Source: an uncultured Lachnospiraceae bacterium (lineage in GTDB: Bacteria > Bacillota > Clostridia > Lachnospirales > Lachnospiraceae). From it: a stretch of 64,000 bases of DNA. Below the pieces are notes generated by a model, which saw only the letters and a list, made by a program, of their open reading frames with translations, searched no databases and was not told the origin of the DNA. The position numbers and the translations under genes are program-made. Of the stretch, positions 32,101 to 40,634 are shown piece after piece (positions within the stretch are counted from its first letter, which is position 1; each line of letters begins with the position of its first letter). The stretch is taken from the NCBI GenBank assembly GCA_947173495.1, contig CAMWFQ010000011.1, positions 1 to 64,000 on the forward strand. The letters are read 5' to 3'.

Positions 32101-33184
32101 CTCCTATGATCTGCTTAAGCGGGATATTGCCTTTTATGAAGAAAAAGAATTTCAGTACGAGATCATCGACGAGGCTCAGTATATCAAGAATCACACCACT
32201 GCCGCCGCCAAAGCGGTGAAGGTGATCAAAAGCCGGATCCGGTATGCTCTGACCGGAACGCCCATTGAAAATAGGCTCAGCGAGCTGTGGAGTATTTTTG
32301 ATTATCTGATGCCCGGCTTTTTATACGGCTATGATGTGTTTAAAAAAGAGATGGAAGCGCCCATTGTGAAAGGCAGTGATGAAAAGGCAATGAGCCGGCT
32401 GCAGAAAATGGTGAGCCCTTTCATCCTGCGAAGACTCAAGGAGGACGTGCTGAAGGATCTGCCGGAGAAACTGGAGGAATACCGTTATGTGAGATTTGCG
32501 GATACCCAGCAGAAGCTCTATGATGCCCAGGTGCTCCATATGAAGGAAAGCCTTGCCCGCCAGAACGATGAGGAATTCAACAAAAACAAGATGCTGATCC
32601 TGGCGGAGCTTACCAGACTGCGCCAGATCTGCTGCGATCCGGCTCTGTGCTTTGAAAATTATAAAGGAGAAGCGGCCAAGCTGGAGGCCTGTCTGCAGCT
32701 GATCCAGAGTGCCATGGACGGCGGACACAGGATACTGGTCTTCTCTCAGTTCACCTCCCTGCTTGAGATTTTGCAGAGAAAACTGGAGGAGGAAGGGATT
32801 GCCTGCTATACCATCACGGGAGCTACCTCCAAAGAAAAGCGGCTTCAGATGGTAAAGGCATTTAACGAGGGAGAGACGCCCGTTTTCCTGATCTCCTTAA
32901 AGGCCGGCGGAGTGGGGCTGAATCTTACCGGAGCAGATGTGGTGATCCACTATGATCCCTGGTGGAACCTGGCAGTGCAGAATCAGGCGACGGACAGAGC
33001 CCACAGAATCGGCCAGACCAAAAAGGTGACAGTCTATAAGCTGATCGTAAAGAAAACCATTGAAGAAAAGATCCAAAGGCTCCAGGAGACCAAGAAAAAT
33101 CTCGCCGATCAGATCATGGGCGGTGAGACGGGACAGCTGGGGAGCCTTACCAGAGAAGAGATTATGGCGCTTTTGGAGGTGTAG
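29123..33184 (+). CDS. SNF2-family helicase with SWIM zinc finger
   Basis: A 1353-residue DNA translocase. A SWIM zinc finger with the pattern CxCxnCxH is near residues 60-75, followed by a long Glu/Arg/Lys-rich helix (about 90-215), a middle domain with a Cys-rich CGCSQCRREYYMW, and a C-terminal SNF2 motor. The motor shows DDMGLGKTLQV (about residue 920), DEAQYIKN (about 1016) and, in the helicase C half, LISLKAGGVGLNLTGADVV and DRAHRIGQTKKVTVYKL. The family remodels protein-DNA complexes or takes part in repair and defence. No methylase or nuclease gene sits beside it, so a phage-defence role is not supported here. Confidence 0.92.
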   Translation: MIDWKKKFESNVLERGKNLFINKRVTDLTKSGTTYRAAVLGRNRTEVSARFPDEKHIRLSCACPAARGGKCCEHMAALLYAIESENMTEEEKQKEAAAAALARQELQEEEFRKSEVRHKEEKRREEICKQEEERRREEARLLQEEQERQEKEERERRRDEREKRKAERERQKKEQQEKAEESRRLETEKRKAEEERRKESGKMQKERRDQYTLLGGSWSEDGDSQSESESIEKLEGYSYFDGARIRESMDISREVYEEGERLFHTGKVELERVFSGYERSTGEIRGQLDAKGKQGGKEFFIRMLFSRTRVTHFECGCSQCRREYYMWNPERTKCPYKASVLNQLEEYLRKHNLGDATDQSAQYLISLYHKKRSNLITADGTAKEESLKFMPRLIKKDDDLTVSFKVGEGKLFVVKKLDEFCNNVKESATATYGASTQINHSLSNFTEESKKWIRFASRIVREEEEFRNRMINSRNYYSYRVPGVGSDLNLFGWRLDEFYEHLSGNSIEYEDRDGWEKKKLTLSCGEGNPRVTMSISAASFEEDDPSGKKKKQAASDEFHGIEVKGRMPDMFFGTDTAYYINDQKLYRVDKEFLDKIEPLTSLTDGPAFTFYVGRNHMSEFYHRVLPQLKDVVEVTEEEPERIRSYLLPDVRFTFYLDAEDHNVTCRLYALYGEREVSVLDLLEKTQRGGLEPFRDLAREEEILYYTMQLLPEVDWKKRELHCGSDESLIYQIMESGTEKLMELGEVQCTKRFLGFHAVRPVKVSVGVSVSSGLLELDIATEDIPAAELLELLAGYRAKKKYYRLKDGTFVNLDDSSLEMLSELMDAAHLKPKDFVKGKMHLPMYRTLYLDKMLEENESVYSSRDSHFREVVKGFKTVKDADFEEPASLSRVMRKYQKNGYKWLRTLEHWQFGGILADDMGLGKTLQVISVLLAAKEEGKEGTSLVVCPASLIYNWGEEFERFAPALAVTLVTGTQETRQGLIEEYGRADVLVTSYDLLKRDIAFYEEKEFQYEIIDEAQYIKNHTTAAAKAVKVIKSRIRYALTGTPIENRLSELWSIFDYLMPGFLYGYDVFKKEMEAPIVKGSDEKAMSRLQKMVSPFILRRLKEDVLKDLPEKLEEYRYVRFADTQQKLYDAQVLHMKESLARQNDEEFNKNKMLILAELTRLRQICCDPALCFENYKGEAAKLEACLQLIQSAMDGGHRILVFSQFTSLLEILQRKLEEEGIACYTITGATSKEKRLQMVKAFNEGETPVFLISLKAGGVGLNLTGADVVIHYDPWWNLAVQNQATDRAHRIGQTKKVTVYKLIVKKTIEEKIQRLQETKKNLADQIMGGETGQLGSLTREEIMALLEV

Positions 33185-33220
33185 GAAAAGAGAATACATG
33201 GGAAACCATGATCGATACAG

Positions 33221-33260
33221 AGGGAAGGAATACTGCGCGGGCAGGAAACCTTCCCTTTTT
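33221..33260 (+). terminator. Probable terminator after the helicase gene
   Basis: AGGGAAGG (33221-33228) pairs with CCTTCCCT (33249-33256), loop 20 nt, followed by TTTT. It is 36 bp after the helicase stop codon. The stretch 33185-33490 holds this, a repeat element (33288-33366), a GTAAAATTTTAC palindrome (33370-33381), and no gene. Confidence 0.55.
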
Positions 33261-33287
33261 CAACGCATACGGACACACGGATGAAAT

Positions 33288-33366
33288 ATGTCAGCAGAGC
33301 CGACGGGTACCCGGCGCGCGGGCAGGGGTAAAAATCCTCCCCTGCTCGATTACGCAGGGCCGCATT
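33288..33366 (+). repeat. Terminator-trailing repeat element, single copy
   Basis: It shares the GGCGCGCGGGCAGGGG block, the stem GCAGGGG...CCCCTGC around TAAAAATC, and the GATTACGCAGGGCCGCAT end with the elements at 11026 and 53238. Its left half is diverged. Confidence 0.65.
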
Positions 33367-33490
33367 GACGTAAAATTTTACAGATCTCTTGACGAATTTC
33401 CATTTTTTCATGGTGAACAGATTGATATGATATGAATATCTGAAAAATAAGGACAGACTCAGTGAAAAACAAAACAGAGGAGGGTTTGAG

Positions 33491-35398
33491 ATGAATTCGA
33501 AAGAGATCAGAGCGTATTCGGAGGAATGCTGTAAGAGAGTGCAGGTGTGTCCGGACTTTGAGACGGATGTAACGGTGTCGCCGCTTTTGTTCGGAAATAA
33601 TCTGGAGCATACCAGATCCTGCGTTTATACGGGAATCTCCGCACAGATGCTGAGAAACAGAAAATTTGCGGGCAAACCGGAATGCTATTACGGATGCCCG
33701 GAGGGATGGTACCGGGTAGGAGAGAGAACCAGTATCATTTTTAATGAGAACGAAGATATGCCCGTTCTGCATATGAATGAAGGCTATACACGGCATGCCG
33801 ATGATTATCATATGAAGAGACGGCATGAGTGCAATGCAGTGACGGTTGTGAACTATTTTGAGGGGGAAGAGAGCGGAATCGGACAGAAAGGGATAGGCAT
33901 ACAAAAGGACAGAGACTATGAAGTCAGGCTGGCGGCGAAAGTGTGGCAGCCCACGACAATCCGGATTGCGCTGACGGACAGGGACGGAAAAGTGTATGTT
34001 CAGAAGGAACTGGAATATGACAATCCGGAATTTGAACTGCAATCTCTGATTCTGTGTTCTCCGGTCCGGGATGAGAATGCGGATATTACCATCAGTTTCA
34101 GGAGATGCGGAACCATATCCATAGGTGCGGTCTCCCTGCTTCCGAAGGAAAATTTCCATGGGATGCGGCCGGATGTGATAGAGTTGCTGCGCAGGATGGG
34201 CGTGAAGCTGCTGCGCTGGCCGGGAGGTAATTTTGCGGGGGAATATAACTGGAAGGATGGTCTGCTCCCGGCGGATATGCGGGCGCCCTTTGAATCCTGT
34301 ATGGGACTGGAGACCCAGCCCCATTCTATGGGCTATGATTTCAGCGAGATCAATACGGACGATTTCGTGGCGCTGTGCCGCGAGATCGGAGCAGAGCCCT
34401 TTATTACGATTAATCCCACCTGGAATACGCCGGAGGAATGCGCACAGTGGGTGGAATACTGTAATGGGGACGGCAGCACAGAATATGGACGTCTGAGAAC
34501 AGAGCGGGGTTATGAGGAGCCTTACAATGTGAAGTTCTGGTCTCTGGGCAATGAGTTCGGCTACGGACATATGGAGGGAGACAACACCCCTTCCGGCTAT
34601 GGCAGAATGGGAAAGGAATTTGGCGAAAAGATGCTCGCGGTTTCTCCGGATATAAAGCTCTGCTCCTCCGGTCCCTATCCGAATGCGGACTGGGTCAGAT
34701 ACGCCGCAAAGCCGCTGGGTCAGATTGCGCCGCTGGTATCGCTGCATTCTTATGTCGGCCAGCCGGTTTATGCCGAGCCGGATCAATATGAGGAGGAGTA
34801 TTACGAATGTATCAGTAAAGTGGATACACAGTGCAGAGAGCTGGTACACAGGATGAGAAAGGATTTGGATGACGATACCCTGCGGATCTCTTTTGATGAG
34901 TGGAATGTCTGGTATGGCTGGTATCGTCCAAAGAGCGTCAATGATGGAATTTTTACGGCGTCCATGCTTCATATGCTGATAGAGGAGGCAAAACCTTCCG
35001 GAATCGATATGGCCTGCCACTTTGAGGCGGTCAATGAAGGGGCGATCCGGGTGGAGTGGGACAGCGCTTTTCTGACACCCAGCGGAGAGATGTTTGCTGT
35101 TATGAAGAACCACATCGGAGGCAGGCTCTGCTTTGTTTCAAAGGATGCGGTGGCCACAGAGAAAGACGGTGTACTGACCATTACCCTTATCAATCGTTCC
35201 TGGGATGGCGAAAAGAAATTTATGCTTCCGTATTACGGCGAGGTGGTGGTATCCAGGCTGTATGATGCGGAAAGCGTGCTGCCCTATTCCGATTTTGAAG
35301 TAAAGGATATAGAACCTGATACTGCAGGAGAAAACTGTGAGGTTACACTGCCCGGGCACAGTGTCATGCTGATGCAGATGAGAAAGCGGAATTCATAA
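33491..35398 (+). CDS. GH51 alpha-L-arabinofuranosidase
   Basis: A 635-residue retaining glycosidase that releases terminal L-arabinofuranose. The TIM-barrel carries the acid/base Glu355 in WSLGNEFG and the nucleophile Glu470 in FDEWNVWYGW, with the usual RWPGGNFAGEYNWKDG before them; the C-terminal part is the GH51 beta-sandwich. No signal peptide, so it is cytoplasmic and would act on imported oligosaccharides. It is followed by a sugar ABC importer and a YesM/YesN pair, which suggests one arabinoside-use unit. The start has GAGGAGGG upstream. Confidence 0.92.
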   Translation: MNSKEIRAYSEECCKRVQVCPDFETDVTVSPLLFGNNLEHTRSCVYTGISAQMLRNRKFAGKPECYYGCPEGWYRVGERTSIIFNENEDMPVLHMNEGYTRHADDYHMKRRHECNAVTVVNYFEGEESGIGQKGIGIQKDRDYEVRLAAKVWQPTTIRIALTDRDGKVYVQKELEYDNPEFELQSLILCSPVRDENADITISFRRCGTISIGAVSLLPKENFHGMRPDVIELLRRMGVKLLRWPGGNFAGEYNWKDGLLPADMRAPFESCMGLETQPHSMGYDFSEINTDDFVALCREIGAEPFITINPTWNTPEECAQWVEYCNGDGSTEYGRLRTERGYEEPYNVKFWSLGNEFGYGHMEGDNTPSGYGRMGKEFGEKMLAVSPDIKLCSSGPYPNADWVRYAAKPLGQIAPLVSLHSYVGQPVYAEPDQYEEEYYECISKVDTQCRELVHRMRKDLDDDTLRISFDEWNVWYGWYRPKSVNDGIFTASMLHMLIEEAKPSGIDMACHFEAVNEGAIRVEWDSAFLTPSGEMFAVMKNHIGGRLCFVSKDAVATEKDGVLTITLINRSWDGEKKFMLPYYGEVVVSRLYDAESVLPYSDFEVKDIEPDTAGENCEVTLPGHSVMLMQMRKRNS

Positions 35399-35433
35399 AT
35401 CTTACGATTTTCCAACTCTGCTTACAAAATTCC

Positions 35434-35467
35434 ATTCAGTTTGAGCCAGAAAAAAACTAAACTGAAT
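35434..35467. promoter_or_regulatory. Inverted repeat upstream of the first sugar-binding lipoprotein
   Basis: ATTCAGTTT (35434-35442) and AAACTGAAT (35459-35467), 16 bp apart, lie 33 bp before the start codon. No T-run follows. It could be an operator or a leader hairpin. Confidence 0.5.
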
Positions 35468-35499
35468 ACAGCATAAAAAATGTTATGAAAGGAGAAAAA

Positions 35500-36912
35500 A
35501 TGAAAAGAAGAACAGTAATGAGTATTCTGCTGAGCTTTGCGTTGGCTATAGGGCTTTTGGCGGGATGCGGCGGCGGGGAATCCGCCGATGGAACGGGAAC
35601 GGAAACGGAAACAGAAGCAGCGGATGACGATACGGCTGCAGAAACGACAGCCGCTGATACGGAGGCGGAGGCCGGCTCAGAGGCGGCAGCGACCGAAAAC
35701 GGCGGTTATCCGACAACCGGCGAGGAATATGAGATTTACTATATCGCCATAAGCGAAACCGGAGGCCAGATTCAGAATCTGCTTGACATTGTTGAAATGT
35801 ACAAGGAGCAGGTGAATCCAAACTTTACAATGACTATCGAGTATATAACTGATCAACAGGCAAGAAATCAGAAAATACGTACGTTGGCGGCCAGCAACGA
35901 GCTGCCGGACTGGTTCACCTGCGATATTGATTCTTTTTTCAATGAACTGTGGGATGCAGGGATGGTTGCCAATATAGGCGATATCTATGACCAGCTGGGC
36001 ATCAGGGATAACTTTTATCCCATATCTCTCAATTATCCGAGCACCGACGAGGGAGAGGTGTGCGGTATCAGCTGGCAGAGCCAGTCGGAGTTCTTCTACT
36101 ACAACAAAGATGTCTTTGAGGCAGCCCATATTGACTCTGTGCCGAAAACTATGGACGAGCTGTTTGAAGTCTGTCAGAAGATTCAGGAAACCGGCAAGGT
36201 TCCCATTGCCATGGATGGCGCCTGGAGACTGCTTCGCTTCCTGGCCTTCGTTCCTTATAGAATGACCGGCAACGAGTTTATTGAAGCTGCAGCAGCCGGC
36301 AGTCAGCCGTTCTCATCTGAAGTCGGCCTGGCGGGAGCACAGTTCATAGAGGATATCGGCCAGTACTTCCAGAAAGGATGGACCACGGCGGATTCTACCA
36401 CGGTTGCCCAGCTGGTAGTGAACGGGGATGCCGGTATGTACTATTCCGGATCCTGGGATCTGAATATCTTCGGCAAGGAGAATATGGAGCTGCTGGACAA
36501 TATCGGCATCTTTACATTGCCGGCCCTGGGAGCGGACGATGCAACGGCACCCACAGACGGTTTCTACAATGGCGGTACCCCGACGGTGATCTCTGCAGAA
36601 TGCGCGGCAGAAGAGGAATTTATGAACTTCTTCAGATTCCTGTGGGATCACTACAATGACGGCGCCTTTGAACATGGTTATCTGCCGCCCGGAAAGCCGT
36701 CCAGTATGGAGGGGGCAAGTGAACTTCAGAAAGAACTGCTTAACAACTATGCAAATGCCGGCAGCTTTGCAAAGTGCTGGGACGTAGTAGCAGATGTTGC
36801 CACGTCTGAGGTGCTGCTGAATGAGACGCCGAGCCTTACCCTGGGAGATCTGACGCCGGAGGAATGGGCGGCGCGCCTGGATGAGGCAATTAAGCAGAAT
36901 GTGCAACAATAA
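35500..36912 (+). CDS. ABC sugar importer substrate-binding lipoprotein (first system)
   Basis: A 470-residue family-1 extracellular binding protein. Signal peptide with lipobox LLAGC (lipidated Cys about 22), then a Thr/Glu/Ala-rich linker to about residue 70, then the binding domain. Family-1 proteins bind oligosaccharides and hand them to a two-permease channel; the two genes downstream encode that channel. The ATPase is not encoded here, so a shared MsmK-like ATPase elsewhere is expected. Start 35500 has AAAGGAG; the ORF start at 35485 would overlap it. The likely cargo is an arabinose-containing oligosaccharide, from the GH51 neighbour. Confidence 0.88.
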   Translation: MKRRTVMSILLSFALAIGLLAGCGGGESADGTGTETETEAADDDTAAETTAADTEAEAGSEAAATENGGYPTTGEEYEIYYIAISETGGQIQNLLDIVEMYKEQVNPNFTMTIEYITDQQARNQKIRTLAASNELPDWFTCDIDSFFNELWDAGMVANIGDIYDQLGIRDNFYPISLNYPSTDEGEVCGISWQSQSEFFYYNKDVFEAAHIDSVPKTMDELFEVCQKIQETGKVPIAMDGAWRLLRFLAFVPYRMTGNEFIEAAAAGSQPFSSEVGLAGAQFIEDIGQYFQKGWTTADSTTVAQLVVNGDAGMYYSGSWDLNIFGKENMELLDNIGIFTLPALGADDATAPTDGFYNGGTPTVISAECAAEEEFMNFFRFLWDHYNDGAFEHGYLPPGKPSSMEGASELQKELLNNYANAGSFAKCWDVVADVATSEVLLNETPSLTLGDLTPEEWAARLDEAIKQNVQQ

Positions 36913-36931
36913 AGGAAGCAGGATACATTTT

Positions 36932-36961
36932 CCGGCCACGAATGGGAGGTTTCGTGGCCGG
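36932..36961 (+). terminator. Intercistronic hairpin between binding protein and permease
   Basis: CCGGCCACGAA (36932-36942) and its complement (36951-36961), 8-nt loop, followed by GTTTGTT. In many sugar importers such a hairpin allows high expression of the binding protein and lower expression of the permeases. The second importer has a similar hairpin. Confidence 0.6.
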
Positions 36962-37000
36962 GTTTGTTCCCGCGATATTCAGACAGGAGGACAGACTGAG

Positions 37001-37885
37001 TTGAAAACGAAGAAATCAAAAAAGAAAATAGCGCCCTGGCTCTTCTCAGGACCGGCATTGCTGGCATATACTTCTGTGGTCATCGTTCCCATAATCTGCT
37101 CTCTGGGTTTCAGCTTTTACGACTACAGCGGTGTGGGAAAGAGGGTGTTTAACGGAATTAATAATTATGTACGTATGTTCCGGGATGATACGTTTTTGAT
37201 TGCCATCAAAAACAATCTGCTTCTGATGGCAGGAAGCACGGCGATACAGATGGTGCTGGGGCTGGTGCTGGCAATCCTTTTAAGTAACATCCGTAAATTT
37301 ACCAATGTTCTGCGGGTGGCCTATTTTGTTCCCTGCATCATTTCATCGGCGGCTATCTGCCAGATCTTTTCCAAGATGTTCTCGATTGTTCCGGAAGGCG
37401 TGATACCGGCGCTGATGCGGCTGGGGGGGATGGAGCAGATAGCTTTTTTATCCGATTCCAAGTGGGCGCTGGCCATTGTCATCATTCTTGACGCCTATAA
37501 GTATGTGAGTATGCATATGATCATCTTCTATTCCGCCCTTATGGATGTGGATGAATCGGTGGTGGAAGCGGCGATCGTAGACGGATGCGGTTGGTGGAAG
37601 CTGCATACTAAAATCAAGATTCCAATGATTATGAACATAATTGTGATGGAGCTGGTACTGCTGATCAACGGAACACTGAAGGCGTTTGATATCTCCTATA
37701 TTCTGACCAAAGGCGGACCGGGAACCACCACCGAGCTGGTGGTAACCTATATGTACAAGACCTCCTTCGGTATGGCCAAGTTCGGTGTGGGAAGCGCAAT
37801 GGCAGTATTTCTTGCGGTTGAATCGCTGGCAGCGGTGGGAATTGTCCGTTACATCGGCAATAAGCTGCAGCGGAGATATACATAA
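37001..37885 (+). CDS. ABC sugar importer permease (first system, MalF/UgpA type)
   Basis: A 294-residue membrane protein with six predicted helices. The cytoplasmic EAA loop is around DVDESVVEAAIVDGCGWWKLHTKIKIP, where the ATPase docks. The TTG start at 37001 follows AGGAGG at 36985-36990; a longer ORF from 36881 would overlap the binding-protein gene. It works with the next gene as the two halves of the channel. Confidence 0.88.
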   Translation: MKTKKSKKKIAPWLFSGPALLAYTSVVIVPIICSLGFSFYDYSGVGKRVFNGINNYVRMFRDDTFLIAIKNNLLLMAGSTAIQMVLGLVLAILLSNIRKFTNVLRVAYFVPCIISSAAICQIFSKMFSIVPEGVIPALMRLGGMEQIAFLSDSKWALAIVIILDAYKYVSMHMIIFYSALMDVDESVVEAAIVDGCGWWKLHTKIKIPMIMNIIVMELVLLINGTLKAFDISYILTKGGPGTTTELVVTYMYKTSFGMAKFGVGSAMAVFLAVESLAAVGIVRYIGNKLQRRYT

Positions 37886-37911
37886 AGGTCCGGGAGAAAG
37901 GGTGGTGTGAG

Positions 37912-38754
37912 ATGAGTAGTAGTTTGTTAACAATGAGAAAACCGGTCAGAGTTCTGTTTTTTGTGGTGCTCCTGGCAGTTGCGCTGGTTCAGATTTATCC
38001 TTTTTTCTGGGTGATTACCTCCAGCTTCAAGACGGATGCGGATCTGGCAAAAGCCGCATATTTGCTTCCTTCGAAAATATATATGGGACATTACCAACAG
38101 GCGCTGCAGTCTGATTTGATGCGGTACTTTTTTAACAGTTTTTCCGTAGCGGTGGGGGTATTGGTCTCGCTGATTGCACTGGGAGCGCCGGCAGGCTATG
38201 CGCTCAGCAAAATGCGGTTCCATTATGCGGAGAAGGTGATGACCTTCTTTCTTCTGGGAATGATGATTCCGTCCTTTGCGTGTCTGATTCCCATGTTTCA
38301 GTTTTACAATGCACTGGGACTCAGGAATACCTACTGGGCACTGATCATTCCACAGGTGGGATTCGGCCTTCCGGTCTGCATCTTTCTATACAAAAATTTT
38401 ATGTCGCGTATACCGGATTCCCTGACGGATGCGGCTGCCATCGATGGGGCATCCCATTGGTATATTTTTATGAATATCATTTTCCCAATGTCAAAGAATA
38501 TAACAGTGACAATTCTTACATTTAATTTTGTTTATGTGTGGAATGAGTTTACTTACGCAAATACCTTTATGTCCGCCGGGAAGATGAAGACGCTGCCAGT
38601 GGGATTAAGCGATTTCGTCGGTGAGATGGGAGGCGTTGACTGGGGAGCTACCTTTGCAACGATTACCCTGTCGATGCTTCCGACGCTGATCATATATGCT
38701 GTTTTGAATAAACAGGTGATTGAAGGAATGACCGCAGGTGCGGTAAAATCATAA
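37912..38754 (+). CDS. ABC sugar importer permease (first system, MalG/UgpE type)
   Basis: A 280-residue membrane protein with six predicted helices and the EAA loop SLTDAAAIDGASHWYIFMNIIFP. The motif order and C-terminus (VIEGMTAGAVKS) are typical of the second permease of sugar importers. It pairs with the preceding permease, 26 bp upstream, and is followed by a two-component system that may sense the sugar or its binding protein. Confidence 0.88.
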   Translation: MSSSLLTMRKPVRVLFFVVLLAVALVQIYPFFWVITSSFKTDADLAKAAYLLPSKIYMGHYQQALQSDLMRYFFNSFSVAVGVLVSLIALGAPAGYALSKMRFHYAEKVMTFFLLGMMIPSFACLIPMFQFYNALGLRNTYWALIIPQVGFGLPVCIFLYKNFMSRIPDSLTDAAAIDGASHWYIFMNIIFPMSKNITVTILTFNFVYVWNEFTYANTFMSAGKMKTLPVGLSDFVGEMGGVDWGATFATITLSMLPTLIIYAVLNKQVIEGMTAGAVKS

Positions 38755-38814
38755 TAAGTGGATGGGACGGGATTTCTGCAACAGCATTACATTGGAATAA
38801 GAGGAGGAGAGCGT

Positions 38815-40626
38815 ATGAAAAATATGTCGGTAAGACTGAGGATATTTTGGTGCTATTCTTTCCTTCTGGTTGTTACATTGATGGCGACAGTGCTTGTATC
38901 ACAGAATCTGATGCATACTGTATTCCGTGAATCTGTTCTGCAGAGCTACCGCCGTGAACTGGTCTATATTATGAACCGCCTCCAGACACAGCTGAATCAT
39001 GTAAAGGATTACCAGAAATCAATCGCGCTGGATACAGTAGTTACGGAAACGCTTGCCGATCATCCCAGGGCGCCGGAGAAGGAAGCGGATTTTTATAACA
39101 TGAACCGGATACTGCGTCAGAGAGCGACTACCATTATCGGAACCAACCGATATATCTATCAGTATATGTTCATTACCCTGGACGGAACTTTTCTGTCCTT
39201 CCGGGATGAATCTTTTCCGGTGTTGGTGGAGGATGTGCTGGGGGCGGATTACTTTGCCGTCAACAATACAGACCGCAGCCTTGTACTGGACGGCCCTTAC
39301 GAGATGGATGGAGTAAACGGCGAGCATCTCCAGGTTTTTGTGCTTTCCAAGCAGGTGGTGGATCTGATGACCCTGGATCCGCTGGGCTATGTGGCCTTTA
39401 TTATTACGGAGGACTTTTTTTCGGATGTCTTTGAAAAAAATATGCCGGATGAGATGCAGGTGGAGTTTTTCCTTCTCTCAGAGGACCTGCAGGTGCTTTC
39501 TTCCTCGGATAAAGAGGCAATAGGCAGTGATTTTACTGTCGGCCGGAAGCTGTCCGGCCATAATATCCGGCAGCTCCGGGAGGAGGGAAGCTGTGAAATA
39601 CGGGAGGAAGAAGATACCCTGCTCTATTCACTCATGCAGCTGGAGGGAAGCAAATGGAGCGTCGCATATGTCACTTCCATGAATGCGCTCTTAAGCAGCC
39701 AGAGTAATGTATTCAAAATGACTGCCATGATAGGGGTGGCGGCATGTGTGACAGCGATGTGCATTGCCATTCTGATTGCAAAACGCATTACGAAGCCGCT
39801 GGATATTCTCTCAAGAAAGATGATTGATTACCATACCAGAGAGAGAACCGGAGAAGAAAGTATAAAGATGTCAGGAAATGAAATACGGAATCTGTACGTC
39901 GCTTTCGACCGGATGCTGGAGAACTCTGAGCAGCTGATTCAGCAGATCTACCGGGAACAGGAGGAAAAGAGCAATTATCAGTTCCAGCTTATCCAGTCGC
40001 AGATCAGACCGCATTTCCTGTACAACACGCTGGAAATGATCAAGAGTCTGGTGGACTGCAGAATGTATGAGGAAGCCGGCGAAGCGGTGATGGCAATGTC
40101 GCAGTTCTATCGCTTGTCCCTGAATTCGGGAAAGGATATCAGCTCTGTGGCACAGGAAATTGAATTATCGCGGCGGTATCTGTATATTCAGAGATTACGC
40201 TATGCGGAATATATGAATTATGCGGTCAGAGAATGTGAAGGAACAGAGAAATACTGCATTCCCAAGCTGACATTGCAGCCTCTTCTGGAAAATGCAGTCT
40301 ACCACGGCATCAAGGAGAAAGAGGAGAAGGGCAAAATCGAACTGCGTGTCTCAGAGACGGAGGACAGCCTGATATTTGTCGTCTGGGATAACGGAGCCGG
40401 CATTGCTCCCGGCGTATTGGAAAGACTACAGTTTTCCCTGAAAGATACGGAAAAAAAGAGTGAAAATTCTTTTGGACTATATAGTATAAATCGAAGAATA
40501 CAATTATTTTTTGGTGAGGAATATGGGCTGGAGATCGAAAGCGAGCAGGGAGTATTTACCTGTGTGACTGTGACAATTCCCAAAATCAGCCCGAAGGATT
40601 TTCAGGAGGATGTCCTGGGATTGTAA
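38815..40626 (+). CDS. YesM-type sensor histidine kinase
   Basis: A 603-residue membrane kinase. Two membrane segments (about residues 12-35 and 300-325) enclose an extracellular sensor domain; then a HAMP linker, a His_kinase domain with the phospho-acceptor His400 in IRPHFLYNTLEMI, and a C-terminal ATPase (LLENAVYHGIKEKEEKG, GLYSINRRI). YesM/YesN pairs next to sugar importers usually sense a saccharide outside the cell. The ATG at 38815 has GAGGAGGAG just upstream. Confidence 0.9.
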   Translation: MKNMSVRLRIFWCYSFLLVVTLMATVLVSQNLMHTVFRESVLQSYRRELVYIMNRLQTQLNHVKDYQKSIALDTVVTETLADHPRAPEKEADFYNMNRILRQRATTIIGTNRYIYQYMFITLDGTFLSFRDESFPVLVEDVLGADYFAVNNTDRSLVLDGPYEMDGVNGEHLQVFVLSKQVVDLMTLDPLGYVAFIITEDFFSDVFEKNMPDEMQVEFFLLSEDLQVLSSSDKEAIGSDFTVGRKLSGHNIRQLREEGSCEIREEEDTLLYSLMQLEGSKWSVAYVTSMNALLSSQSNVFKMTAMIGVAACVTAMCIAILIAKRITKPLDILSRKMIDYHTRERTGEESIKMSGNEIRNLYVAFDRMLENSEQLIQQIYREQEEKSNYQFQLIQSQIRPHFLYNTLEMIKSLVDCRMYEEAGEAVMAMSQFYRLSLNSGKDISSVAQEIELSRRYLYIQRLRYAEYMNYAVRECEGTEKYCIPKLTLQPLLENAVYHGIKEKEEKGKIELRVSETEDSLIFVVWDNGAGIAPGVLERLQFSLKDTEKKSENSFGLYSINRRIQLFFGEEYGLEIESEQGVFTCVTVTIPKISPKDFQEDVLGL

Positions 40627-40634
40627 GGAGAATT

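Noticed and set aside
33350..35113. A 587-codon open frame on the minus strand opposite the GH51 gene
   Set aside because: It is fully antisense to a gene with catalytic motifs, has no ribosome site and its translation looks like a shadow (His/Arg/Ile-rich, no domain).
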